64,000 nt of DNA from UBA817 sp049889215 (GTDB lineage: Bacteria; Margulisbacteria; Marinamargulisbacteria; UBA817). This document shows positions 16,826 through 25,056 of the stretch, one piece after another. Below the pieces are notes generated by a model that made no database searches, had not been told where the DNA came from, and saw nothing but the letters and a program-made list of their open reading frames with translations. The position numbers were made by a program, and so were the translations under genes. The stretch lies in contig JBMHDV010000010.1 of assembly GCA_049889215.1 (NCBI GenBank), positions 1-64,000 of the forward strand. Reading direction: 5' to 3'. How positions within the stretch are numbered: the stretch's first letter is position 1; each line of letters starts with the position of its first letter.

Positions 16826-17148
16826 TAGGCTAAAGTGTCAGCCAGTTCCCCACTTTGAAAAAGTTCAGTTACAATATCGCATCCGCCAATAAATTCGCCA
16901 TTTACATACAGTTGAGGAATGGTTGGCCAATCTGAAAATTCTTTGATTGCCTGGCGTAATACATCGTCTTCTAAAACATTTTTTGCTTCAAAGGCAACGC
17001 CTGTTTGGTTCAGGATATGAACCACTTGGTTCGAAAAACCACACATTGGCATATCTTTATTGCCTTTCATGTAAAGCATCACTTTATTGGCAGTAATGTC
17101 TGCTTGGATAGTTTCTTTTTTTGCGTTGATGTCGTCTTGTGAAATCAT
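16825..17148 (-). CDS. grxD: Monothiol glutaredoxin Grx4
   Basis: CGFS-type monothiol glutaredoxin that carries [2Fe-2S] clusters and pairs with BolA. Motifs: KGNKDMPMCGFSNQVV with the single active cysteine, WPTIPQLYVNGEFIGGCDIV for glutathione binding. I choose the ATG at 17148 (107 aa), which has AAAGGAG eight bases upstream; the frame extends further upstream into bolA without homology. It overlaps bolA by four bases and mutY by one. Placement between bolA and the Fe-S enzyme mutY fits cluster delivery. Confidence 0.95.
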   Translation of the reverse strand: MISQDDINAKKETIQADITANKVMLYMKGNKDMPMCGFSNQVVHILNQTGVAFEAKNVLEDDVLRQAIKEFSDWPTIPQLYVNGEFIGGCDIVTELFQSGELADTLA

Positions 17149-17441
17149 TGGTATTTCTCCTTTATTTTTTGCTCGATCATAGGATGATCGTGTTTGTTTT
17201 GGTCCCATTTGTCTTGACTGAAGGTTTTTAATGCAAGTGCATGTACCTTTTCGTCAAACGCTTCTTTTAAGGGTTTCATGATGGCTTGGTGTTGTTTTAA
17301 CAGTGGTAGTCCATTAAATGATTTTGAAATGACAATGGCTTCAAAGTGTTCACCGTCATCATTAATGTTATGCACCAAAATTTGTGCATCTGGGATATTG
17401 GTTTGAATGATGGTTTCGATGTCGTTAACGAGTGTGTTCAT
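17145..17441 (-). CDS. bolA: BolA-family protein
   Basis: 98-aa BolA/IbaG-fold protein. The helix-turn segment NGLPLLKQHQAIMKPLKE and EKVHALALKTFS match the family. BolA proteins form heterodimers with monothiol glutaredoxins around a [2Fe-2S] cluster, and grxD is the next gene with a four-base overlap. The histidine typical of the cluster site is available in QHQ or VHALAL. SD GGAGGATC precedes the ATG. Whether it is true BolA or the IbaG paralogue cannot be decided. Confidence 0.88.
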   Translation of the reverse strand: MNTLVNDIETIIQTNIPDAQILVHNINDDGEHFEAIVISKSFNGLPLLKQHQAIMKPLKEAFDEKVHALALKTFSQDKWDQNKHDHPMIEQKIKEKYQ

Positions 17442-17668
17442 GATCGGTGATCCTCCAGATAATTGATTATATCGCGAGATTCATATAAAGGGGACCCATC
17501 AATTAACAACAACGGTACTTGTGTTTTGCCATACGCAGCTTTGAGCTCTAAGTGACGTTCTTGATCCCACTCAGTGTCTTCAATTTCAATATTTAAATTG
17601 TGTTCGTTAATATAGTTCACAACCATTACACAAAATGGGCATGGCATAGCGACGATAAGTTTAAGCAT
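17438..17668 (-). CDS. Glutaredoxin / GST N-terminal-domain protein
   Basis: 76-aa stand-alone thioredoxin-fold protein. Dithiol active site PCPFC near the N-terminus, cis-proline segment QVPLLLIDGSPLYESRDIINYLEDH, typical of glutaredoxin-2-like or GST N-terminal domains. No C-terminal helical GST domain follows. Likely uses glutathione as reductant. It overlaps gshB upstream by eight bases and bolA downstream by four, so it belongs to the glutathione/Fe-S operon. Confidence 0.88.
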   Translation of the reverse strand: MLKLIVAMPCPFCVMVVNYINEHNLNIEIEDTEWDQERHLELKAAYGKTQVPLLLIDGSPLYESRDIINYLEDHRS

Positions 17669-18596
17669 TCTGGGGCTCCTTTTGTTGTGTCATAGCTGTA
17701 ATAATGATGTTTTGACAATTGATGTTATCGAGTTTGTTAATTTCTTGTAATCCGGTTGGGGAGGTGACGTTTATTTCGATTAAGTGGTTATCAATAATAT
17801 CAATACCGACAAAGAATAACCCTTCATTCAATAAAAAAGGTTTTATGTGATTTATGATCGTTTGGTCCGACTCAGTAATCGTTGCTTTTTCAGCAACGCC
17901 ACCGGCCATGAAATTGTTTCGAATCCCTGTGTGGTTGATTCTTTTAACCGCACCAATCGGATCTCCGTTAACTAAAACAATGCGTTTGTCTCCGGTTGTA
18001 TGATCAACGGCTTTTTGGCAAATGATTGCTTTTGATTCATTATTTGTACTTAATTCAATGATGGTATCGGTGTTTGTATCAGATTCATTGACCTTGAATA
18101 TTCCCATACCCCCATACCCATCAATTGGCTTAATAATGGTTGATCCATGAGTATTTATAAACGATTTGATCGTAGTTTTATTTGAACTAACCAATGTGGG
18201 TGGTGTGAAAGTTGGAAATTGTGTTGCAGCGAGTTTTTCGTTATTTAGTAAAATTCCTGGGATGTGATTGATGGGGTGAATATGTTGGCTAAAGCGGTTT
18301 AAAATGAGCAATTCTTGAATGTAGGTTTCGTTGACTGGCGGATCTTTTCGTAACCAGGTAAAATCAATGTCTTTTTCTGTGAGTTCTATTGATTCTGTTT
18401 TAACGGTTAACGGGGATCCTAAAGTGAACGGTTTGAATTGAATAGCTTCAACGCGTAAGTGTTCTGTGGTTGAGCTTATGTTTTTTATAAAAACTGGATT
18501 TAGTTCTTGTTGGATGCATTCATGAATTAATAGGTAGGTGCTATCCTTACCTGGGTTAATTGTTTCGATGGGGTCCATCCAAAATGCAATGGTCAT
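17661..18596 (-). CDS. gshB: Glutathione synthetase
   Basis: ATP-grasp ligase adding glycine to gamma-glutamylcysteine. The N-terminal domain begins AFWMDPIETINPGKDSTY as in E. coli GshB; the substrate motif is WLRKDPPVNETYI; the ATP-grasp lid is IIKPIDGYGGMGIFKV; the metal site ends HLIEINVTSPTGLQEI. Length 311 aa is normal. It overlaps gshA (TCAT/ATGA, four bases) and the downstream glutaredoxin. Confidence 0.96.
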   Translation of the reverse strand: MTIAFWMDPIETINPGKDSTYLLIHECIQQELNPVFIKNISSTTEHLRVEAIQFKPFTLGSPLTVKTESIELTEKDIDFTWLRKDPPVNETYIQELLILNRFSQHIHPINHIPGILLNNEKLAATQFPTFTPPTLVSSNKTTIKSFINTHGSTIIKPIDGYGGMGIFKVNESDTNTDTIIELSTNNESKAIICQKAVDHTTGDKRIVLVNGDPIGAVKRINHTGIRNNFMAGGVAEKATITESDQTIINHIKPFLLNEGLFFVGIDIIDNHLIEINVTSPTGLQEINKLDNINCQNIIITAMTQQKEPQNA

Positions 18597-19852
18597 AATA
18601 GAGCAACTTCTTTTTGGGCCGATAAGTTTGCAAGTTGTGCAACAAGATAGCTGATGGGTGATGATTGTATCATTGCATTCGTCGATTCTTCTTGGAAGGA
18701 TTCATTAATGGATGGATCAAATGCTTTAAATTGCATGCCTTTGGAATTCAAAATGTCTGTTGTTGTTTTTTGTTCATGTAAGCGATAAAAGCTGCCAATG
18801 GTTTCGCCATTTACATGATAGATGACTTCTTCTGCCGTATGCCCATTGATTTGAATCGCACTGGGTATTCCTTCTTGAATAATTAGGTTGTCAATTGGAA
18901 TGGCTGACTTACCTTTATGAAGTTTATTTCTGCTTTTACGATTCAAATTTAAGATGTCGTTCGGTTCTTTGATGCTAATTACACCCATGCCATAAGTACC
19001 ATTATCAGACTTGATAACCAAGTATGGCGAATCATTAATGTGATGCTCTTTATACTTTTGTTGGATTATTTTTAAAATATCATTGGCTGTGTCTGCGAGT
19101 CGCTGTCTATCAGTTTCAAGATTAATATCAATACTCGAAACCGCGGCAAATTCTGTTGTTAATTGCCATGGGTCGATAGATAAATGACACTCATCAATCA
19201 ATGTTTTTGTTAACTGGTTAAGTTGTGCGATGTGGGTTGATTTTTTTCTGCGATGCCAACCCATTTGTGGGTCTGGTATGATTGGTACATTCAGTTGGGT
19301 AAGGCTGTCATAATTGCCATCACTTAAATCATTATTTAATACACATGCATCGATATTAAACTCATTGCGATGATTTAGAATGTAATTTAGACAGTAGAGG
19401 GTTAGTGGGTTATTGTTTGCTGTGGTGATGGTTAAATGACCCGTTGATGTGCATATAGTTGGGTGATCTTTGAAAAATGAGCCTACAATTACGTTACAGC
19501 CCGCAGATTCGAGTTGTGATTTCAGCTGGTACACATTTTCTAAATAAAATAAATTTCTCGTATGGTCTTCACAAAATAGTAAAATTTCTTTGCTGATAGG
19601 GTAATGGGTACTAAAAAACCGTTTGAATGCCTGACGTATGGCCAACTGTGCATTCGGGTTTAGATTGTTAAAGCCGGCTGGAAATACGTTTGTATCGATC
19701 CCGGCAAGTTTATGGTTAGATTCTCGAATATCAATACTACTGTAAAGAAGTGGTGTTGCATGTTGTTTTTGCTTTTGTAGCCACTCTTCAATGGAATTAA
19801 ACTGTCGTTTAACTTCTTGTTTTACATCAATCATATACGTTGAGTAAATCAC
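18593..19852 (-). CDS. gshA: Glutamate-cysteine ligase, PF08886 (GshA type found in some beta/gammaproteobacteria)
   Basis: First enzyme of glutathione synthesis. Unlike E. coli GshA, this is the ATP-grasp-like family of about 430 aa. Visible family segments: LAGIDTNVFPAGFNNL near the N-terminus, PDPQMGWHRRKKSTH, the glycine loop VIKSDNGTYGMGVISI, and VIYHVNGETIGSFYRLHE. Adjacent gshB strongly supports the role. The longest frame begins with GTG at 19852; the ATG at 19834 is an alternative, neither with a well-placed SD. It lies 36 bp downstream of the TPR/beta-barrel gene on the same strand, so read-through from the FliF/FliG-like operon is possible. Confidence 0.9.
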   Translation of the reverse strand: MIYSTYMIDVKQEVKRQFNSIEEWLQKQKQHATPLLYSSIDIRESNHKLAGIDTNVFPAGFNNLNPNAQLAIRQAFKRFFSTHYPISKEILLFCEDHTRNLFYLENVYQLKSQLESAGCNVIVGSFFKDHPTICTSTGHLTITTANNNPLTLYCLNYILNHRNEFNIDACVLNNDLSDGNYDSLTQLNVPIIPDPQMGWHRRKKSTHIAQLNQLTKTLIDECHLSIDPWQLTTEFAAVSSIDINLETDRQRLADTANDILKIIQQKYKEHHINDSPYLVIKSDNGTYGMGVISIKEPNDILNLNRKSRNKLHKGKSAIPIDNLIIQEGIPSAIQINGHTAEEVIYHVNGETIGSFYRLHEQKTTTDILNSKGMQFKAFDPSINESFQEESTNAMIQSSPISYLVAQLANLSAQKEVALL

Positions 19853-19888
19853 CCTTTTTATGACTTTTCAAGTTCAAACGGTGTGATT

Positions 19889-21022
19889 TTAGTTTCGATA
19901 TTCGGATAAGAATGTTTGGATTGTATCCTTGTTTGGAATATTCGGATTGTTTTGCAATGCTTTTTCCCAGTAAAAAGCTGCATGATCCAAGAAACCATAG
20001 GTGTAATAGACGCTGCCAAGACGAGTCATAATTGTAACATTATTAGGGTCAAGTCGGTGGGCATCTCGCAAACGTTTAATTGCTCCGCCGTAATCTCGTT
20101 GATTGTATTTAACCAACGATTCCGCAAAAAGGTCTGCTACTTTGGCTTTTAATGCGTCATCTTCTTTAATTAGTTCGACTTCAATTTTCTTTTTTTGTTC
20201 ATCGACTCGTTTAAGTTCACGATCTTCAAGTTCTGCTATTCTGTTGTTTAAGTCTCTGATTTGTTTGTTAAAGTATTCATCATGAGAAAATAGATTTCGA
20301 GTTGATATACCAAATGTGATTTGCCGGCGTGGCGCATTGTTGTGTTGCGGATTGAAATCTCCATCTATAAATTGTTCGGTTAAAGCGATATTGATTTCAT
20401 AATTGCTGGATGGTTTGAATTTCACTCCAAAATTAATGTCCCGCCCATCGTATTCAGCTAGAAATGAAATCATATCTTCGTCATATGATGCGCCAAAGAA
20501 GATCCCATTTAAGTTTTCTACAAAACTCCCTAATCCATTAAGCGTTCGAACTTTATGGTTAAATGCTCGTATACCATAACCAATACTAAATGATGTTTTA
20601 TTACCATAGAATGTATTTACAATGTATGGGGACATGTTGATATCATCGTTGTATTCGGGATTGTTCCAACTGTTGTAAGGAGATTCACTAATATTTCGAA
20701 TTCCTGCGGCAATTTGATACGGACTAAATTGATCACTTATGGTGTATTGATAATGACCAACAAAGCGACTCTTATTGGCGAGATTTAAGGCAATTTGGTG
20801 CCGATGATGGATGGCATAGACAGCTTTAAAGTCCATTTCATAGCGGTCTTTTTCATCTTGAATCGATGCGGAACCATTATACGCGTTCGAAAATCCAAAT
20901 TGAATTTCATTGAGTTTATATTGCTTGGCAATGGGTACATTAATGTATCCATCAGTTGCATTAAACGCTGCGGCCATGGCCATCTGGCTAATGATAATGA
21001 TGTAGATGGCAAGCGACTTCAT
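19889..21022 (-). CDS. Secreted beta-barrel-like protein with C-terminal TPRs (member of FliF/FliG-like locus)
   Basis: 377 aa. A signal peptide (first about 19 residues, ending AMAAAF) is followed by about 220 residues of alternating hydrophobic/polar strands with many aromatic and Asn/Gly positions (GYGIRAFNH, FAIHHRHQIALNL-like), as in outer-membrane beta-barrels. Then a charged coiled-coil segment (LNNRIAELEDRELKRVDEQ) and two to three TPRs (YGGAIKRLRDAHRLDPNN, HAAFYWEKALQNNPN). I cannot assign a known family. It overlaps the preceding gene by four bases and shares its architecture with that gene, so the two look like related outer-membrane partners of the ring-like proteins upstream. Confidence 0.75.
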   Translation of the reverse strand: MKSLAIYIIIISQMAMAAAFNATDGYINVPIAKQYKLNEIQFGFSNAYNGSASIQDEKDRYEMDFKAVYAIHHRHQIALNLANKSRFVGHYQYTISDQFSPYQIAAGIRNISESPYNSWNNPEYNDDINMSPYIVNTFYGNKTSFSIGYGIRAFNHKVRTLNGLGSFVENLNGIFFGASYDEDMISFLAEYDGRDINFGVKFKPSSNYEINIALTEQFIDGDFNPQHNNAPRRQITFGISTRNLFSHDEYFNKQIRDLNNRIAELEDRELKRVDEQKKKIEVELIKEDDALKAKVADLFAESLVKYNQRDYGGAIKRLRDAHRLDPNNVTIMTRLGSVYYTYGFLDHAAFYWEKALQNNPNIPNKDTIQTFLSEYRN

Positions 21023-22026
21023 TCGAATCGGCTATTGTCCTTTTCACGTGCGTCGATAATAAATTGTTTTAATCGTTCTGAAGGAGCAAGAACCATTGCT
21101 TTTTGCCACTGCATTTGTGCTTTTTGATAATCCCCTTGCTTAAAGTAGATTGATCCGAGTCGTTCATGAACCACTGCAGATTCAGGAAAAAATTCAACCG
21201 CAATTTCATATGACTTTTGTGCTTTTTTAATTTCGCCAGCATAAAAAAACTGCATGCCTTCTTGAATGTGGTTTAAACCAATGCTGGTATCGACAGTTGC
21301 AATTGTTTGGTCGGCTAATTTGAAATTTTCAAGTGGGTCATTTTCGGGTGCTTCTTGGACCATCTTCGGAAGGAAGTCCGTAAATCCAATGGCAGTTTTA
21401 AATAATAATTCTGTGGAACTTCCGGTATCTTTTGTTACACCTCCCCGAAAATTCACCCGTTTGTATATATTGAATTGGCTCGATAAATTTACAAAGCTAC
21501 CGTCCCATTCCATTGATAAATGTCCCCAATCTTTCATAAAGCTTAATGCAACCAGAGCAATTACTTTTTGAGTGCCCATCTTTCTTGCTGCAGTAATATG
21601 TGTTTTGAAAGGGTTATTTTTAGGTGACCATGTTGCGGTTAGACTGCCATCAAATACGCGTTCGTTAACCAGTTCTGGTTTATCGCGCCCTAAATAGTTA
21701 AAGCCGCCAGAAAAAATAAAGTGGTATCTCGAATTTGGAAAAATCTGCCCCAAGCGGTATGCAAAATGATGATATACCTTTTGGGAATCACCATTTTCGT
21801 AAAACTCAGTTCCAAAGCGCATGTTTTTTGAAATGCTGTGATTGAAGTAAAACCCTTGGTCATTTGTTTCTGATTCAATGGTGTAATAGGTGAATTGATA
21901 CCCAAGTTCTGTTTGGCCCCGTTCTGGAAATTCAGCGTGAGGAGTAAATACAAGATCGCTGGGTAGTACGGCCCATAATGGTAAGCTAATTAAAAGGCAA
22001 ATGCTTACAAGACGTGCGAATGGCAT
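21019..22026 (-). CDS. Secreted beta-barrel-like protein with C-terminal TPRs (first of two)
   Basis: 335 aa. Signal peptide MPFARLVSICLLISLPLWAV, then a strand-rich region of roughly 210 residues (TELGYQFTYYTIES, YHFIFSGGFNYLG) compatible with an outer-membrane barrel, and a C-terminal pair of TPRs (IKKAQKSYEIAVEFFPESA, QKAQMQWQKAMVLAPSE). No known family recognised. Its start overlaps the FliM-like gene by 22 bases and its end overlaps the second barrel/TPR gene by four. The TPR part would lie in the periplasm and could meet the FliF-like protein. Confidence 0.75.
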   Translation of the reverse strand: MPFARLVSICLLISLPLWAVLPSDLVFTPHAEFPERGQTELGYQFTYYTIESETNDQGFYFNHSISKNMRFGTEFYENGDSQKVYHHFAYRLGQIFPNSRYHFIFSGGFNYLGRDKPELVNERVFDGSLTATWSPKNNPFKTHITAARKMGTQKVIALVALSFMKDWGHLSMEWDGSFVNLSSQFNIYKRVNFRGGVTKDTGSSTELLFKTAIGFTDFLPKMVQEAPENDPLENFKLADQTIATVDTSIGLNHIQEGMQFFYAGEIKKAQKSYEIAVEFFPESAVVHERLGSIYFKQGDYQKAQMQWQKAMVLAPSERLKQFIIDAREKDNSRFE

Positions 22027-22511
22027 AGACGCAATGCTCCAAAGGCTTGATTATTGATGCTCCATTCATAAGTGTAGACACTAATTGATTCATCTTCATG
22101 AAAGGGTTGGACCAATTGGATATCAGTTTCGTTACGAATGAACTTAATGTCCAGATTATTTGTTGTAAAGCTCGTTAATACATCGTTGCTTATTTGTTTT
22201 GCGATGTGACGTTCAGTAAACGATAAACGTTCACTTGGTTCATCAACCAGTTCAGGACCACTCGAAAAAAAATTATTGGTTGTACTGATGATGGCTTGGT
22301 AATCAAGTGCAATAATCAAAGATTTATTGGTATGGATATCTTCGCATAATACGACCCATTGCTGTTTTGGGTGCTTGGTTAAGAAATCATTGTAAATGAC
22401 TTCTTCATTGGTTAAGTTTTTCAAACTCAAATTGGCTTTCAGTTTTGTTGAGATACTATCACAAACGGTAAGGCCCCAGGCTTTGACTTTTTCTTCATCA
22501 AGTTCGCTCAT
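22005..22511 (-). CDS. FliM middle-domain-like protein, 168 aa
   Basis: A soluble protein matching the CheC-like middle domain of the flagellar switch protein FliM. Compare SLIIALDYQAIISTTNNFFS with FliM's 'LVF-VVD-LFGG', then ERLSFTERHIAKQISNDVL with FliM's 'EFT-TEQR-I-R', and DIQLVQPFHEDESISVYTYE with the 'I-PF-VEI' strand. FliM's N-terminal CheY-binding peptide and C-terminal FliN-like domain are absent; typical FliM is about 330 aa. SD AAAGGAGTG precedes the ATG. It overlaps the FliF/FliG-like fusion by four bases. In flagella the FliM middle domain binds FliG, so it is the natural partner of the upstream protein. Homology is my own motif reading. Confidence 0.65.
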   Translation of the reverse strand: MSELDEEKVKAWGLTVCDSISTKLKANLSLKNLTNEEVIYNDFLTKHPKQQWVVLCEDIHTNKSLIIALDYQAIISTTNNFFSSGPELVDEPSERLSFTERHIAKQISNDVLTSFTTNNLDIKFIRNETDIQLVQPFHEDESISVYTYEWSINNQAFGALRLCHSHVL

Positions 22512-24982
22512 GATTCACTCCTTTTTAATGTTTTGAGATTTGGGATTCGTTCATTTTTTTCTAGGTCTCGGATGGTTCGAATAATTTCATATTGTGCTTG
22601 ATCGACCACTTCATCTTCAATGTCGGTTAATGATTCTTGGGCACTTTCAAATTGAGACTCAAAACGCTCTGAGAAGTTTTCTTTAAATCGAGCCACCATT
22701 TCAGAACTTGATTTATTGAGTGCTTTAGCTAGCAACTCCATATCTTTAATTTCAAAGATTAGTGTTTGCATATCAACATCTTCAAGCAATTGAATATCAT
22801 CAAACATGAACATTTCTGCTTTGATGAGTGCTAGAGTTTCTGGGTCATTGGACTCCATGTCAGAAAAGATGGATAATCGAACATCTTTTGGTAATGTTTC
22901 AAACACAGATGACGCTTTTTGAATTTGAAGTTTGTTTTTCGCATGGTCACTGCTTTCGCCAATAAATAACATGTCTTTTAACTCTTCTTCGTAATTGTCC
23001 ATTGCCTCACAAGGATTGTTTTTAACTCGAATTAAATGTTTCGCAATGGAGCGCAATTTATCAGCAGGTAACATTTTTGTTATATCAAGCATCTTTTCTT
23101 CACTACATTTGTTAAGAATAAAGGCTGCTACGACTTCATTTTCTGCAATTAAAAACTCTTTCAACTTATTGGTTTTGACATGTTCAACAAATCCAAAGGG
23201 CTCTTCACTATCAATATTAAAAATAGTACGTTTTTCTTTTTCGTCAAAGGCTGCATTAATAATGTGATTGGATGTTGTTTTACCGCCAAATAATGTCTCT
23301 GCTTGCATAAAGTTTTCATTAAACTCAACCAGGGCGGATCGTGTTTTATCATTGCCTACTTTTGAAATGGTTTCGATGGTGTCGATGGTATCTTTAATGT
23401 GAACACTTCGGAATAACTTAATTATTTTTGTTGATAGTCCTGGTCGCTCAAAATCCACAAATAAAATAATGATGGCAATTTTTTCGTAAGCCAGTTTTGG
23501 GTTCTCTTCGTATTGTGGGCTGGTTTGCAACAGCTCGAGCCATTTTTCCAATTTTAAAGTGAAATTTTCGGTATTTTTATGGGCATCTTCAATAATGTCA
23601 CGTTTGATTTTAGCGAACGTTTTTTCTTCTTCTTCTTCATGAATTTTTGCTAGCTTTTCTTCTTTTTGACTGTTTAACTTTTTCTGCTTTTCTAATGCGA
23701 GTTTATGCTTTCTGTACCGCTCCAATAGTTTATTGCCAAAGTAGCCCAAGGAAAATAAGATAATGACCGCATAAACTTTTATCCAATGAGGCCATTTATA
23801 AATTCGAACGGCCAATGGTAGATTGGTAAACTTGTAGCTTTTGACAATCAGTGAATCGTTTCTTAATGGGTCAATTTCTACGACACTTTCGACAATGTCT
23901 TGCACGGTTTGCAATGTTAGTTCATCTGAAAGAATGATTTCATTCACCATTAAGCGAATGGCAATATTCTTTATTTTTGTACTTGGTGTTTTAAAGAGTG
24001 TTTTTTCTTGATTGTAATAGACATTTGTTTCTGAAATCTCTTTTTTATTATCAGTTTTAAATTGTTGACTGTCATCTTTTTTAGGGAACTCGTAATAATT
24101 GAATATATCGGCGCGAAGTGGTGTTTTTTCGATGAGGGTTAGTGTGTCACCCACGGTTACTTTTTTGTTTGGATTAAATAAGATGTCTTCTTCGATTAAC
24201 TTATTTTCAAGAGCAATCTTGATGTAGTTGTACGCCCAATGATTGCGAGGAATATCTTTGTATGGAATTTCGGATACAACATCTTGAGCGTAGTAATTGG
24301 AGGTTGGGTAGTTGATTCGCACAAGTGCAGTGACAAGTGATGCTTTTGATAAAAATTCATTGGGACGAAATTCACCAGATTTATAGAGTTTTAAAATGTC
24401 TTGATTAACAATGGTGCCAATGGAATCACTAAACTCGGATTCATTGGTATCAATAATGGTTGGCTCATCAAGGTCTTCATTATTGTCACCAGGGTCTTTT
24501 GGTAATTGATAGGCGGTTGATAAAATTTGAGAAAATAGTCCTCGTGTTAAGTAGTCATCTTTTTCAATTTCAAATTGGTCAAAATAGCTTGGGAACCCAG
24601 GCAATGATTCATTATGGAATGGATTATCGATGAGCCCAGGCAATGTATTCATTTTTGGGATTGGGGTAAAGTTTTTTGTTAATTGTGAAGTGGAAATTTC
24701 TTGGGGCTCATATTTGATTTGTTCTTCAGTGATTTCATCTTGGTTTAGATTGACGTGAACGGCCAATTCAAAGTCTGAGCGATCCATAATATTAACAAGC
24801 GCTTCGTTAATGTTTCGTTGGATATCCTTTTGCATTTCTTTTACTAAAATACTTTCCGTTGGTAAATAGGCGGTATTATCAATTTGTGGTTGGTATCGCA
24901 GCCCGAAATAGACCATAAAACCCAGTAAGGTGAGCCCAGCCAGCCAATATGAAAGTCGCTTTGTTTTTTGTAGTATTGTCAT
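22508..24982 (-). CDS. FliF-FliG fusion-like membrane protein with internal SLH-like module
   Basis: 824 aa. TM1 at about 12-28. Residues 39-130 resemble the start of the FliF ring/collar domain: KEMQKDIQRNINEALVNIM, then EITEEQIKYEP and LPGLIDNPF (FliF: 'Q-EE-YDP' and 'PGALSNQPP'). FliF's RBM1 and RBM2 are missing. Residues 187-290 look like SLH repeats (IPRNHWAYNYIKIALENKL). Residues 318-386 resume FliF: TNVYYNQEKT, IKNIAIRLMVNE, LRNDSLIVKSYKF. TM2 at 401-417, a basic coiled coil at 418-480, then FliG: N domain about 498-560, middle domain 604-652 (EFLIAENEVVAAFILNKCSE), C domain 724-810 (MFMFDDIQLLEDVDMQTLI, SERFE...). First gene of a four-gene overlapping operon. FliG torque-helix charges are partly kept. 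Confidence 0.8.
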   Translation of the reverse strand: MTILQKTKRLSYWLAGLTLLGFMVYFGLRYQPQIDNTAYLPTESILVKEMQKDIQRNINEALVNIMDRSDFELAVHVNLNQDEITEEQIKYEPQEISTSQLTKNFTPIPKMNTLPGLIDNPFHNESLPGFPSYFDQFEIEKDDYLTRGLFSQILSTAYQLPKDPGDNNEDLDEPTIIDTNESEFSDSIGTIVNQDILKLYKSGEFRPNEFLSKASLVTALVRINYPTSNYYAQDVVSEIPYKDIPRNHWAYNYIKIALENKLIEEDILFNPNKKVTVGDTLTLIEKTPLRADIFNYYEFPKKDDSQQFKTDNKKEISETNVYYNQEKTLFKTPSTKIKNIAIRLMVNEIILSDELTLQTVQDIVESVVEIDPLRNDSLIVKSYKFTNLPLAVRIYKWPHWIKVYAVIILFSLGYFGNKLLERYRKHKLALEKQKKLNSQKEEKLAKIHEEEEEKTFAKIKRDIIEDAHKNTENFTLKLEKWLELLQTSPQYEENPKLAYEKIAIIILFVDFERPGLSTKIIKLFRSVHIKDTIDTIETISKVGNDKTRSALVEFNENFMQAETLFGGKTTSNHIINAAFDEKEKRTIFNIDSEEPFGFVEHVKTNKLKEFLIAENEVVAAFILNKCSEEKMLDITKMLPADKLRSIAKHLIRVKNNPCEAMDNYEEELKDMLFIGESSDHAKNKLQIQKASSVFETLPKDVRLSIFSDMESNDPETLALIKAEMFMFDDIQLLEDVDMQTLIFEIKDMELLAKALNKSSSEMVARFKENFSERFESQFESAQESLTDIEDEVVDQAQYEIIRTIRDLEKNERIPNLKTLKRSES

Positions 24983-25056
24983 GATCTAGAGTCATTATCG
25001 GTGATAAAATAAAAAACCTTTAATACTCGTTGTGGGAATGATAGACTCAGTTGGTG

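Noticed and set aside
19889..24982. Part of an ordinary flagellar operon
   Set aside because: No rod, hook, P/L-ring, export or chemotaxis gene; the adjacent genes are glutathione and tRNA-modification enzymes; FliF and FliG are fused and FliM is reduced.
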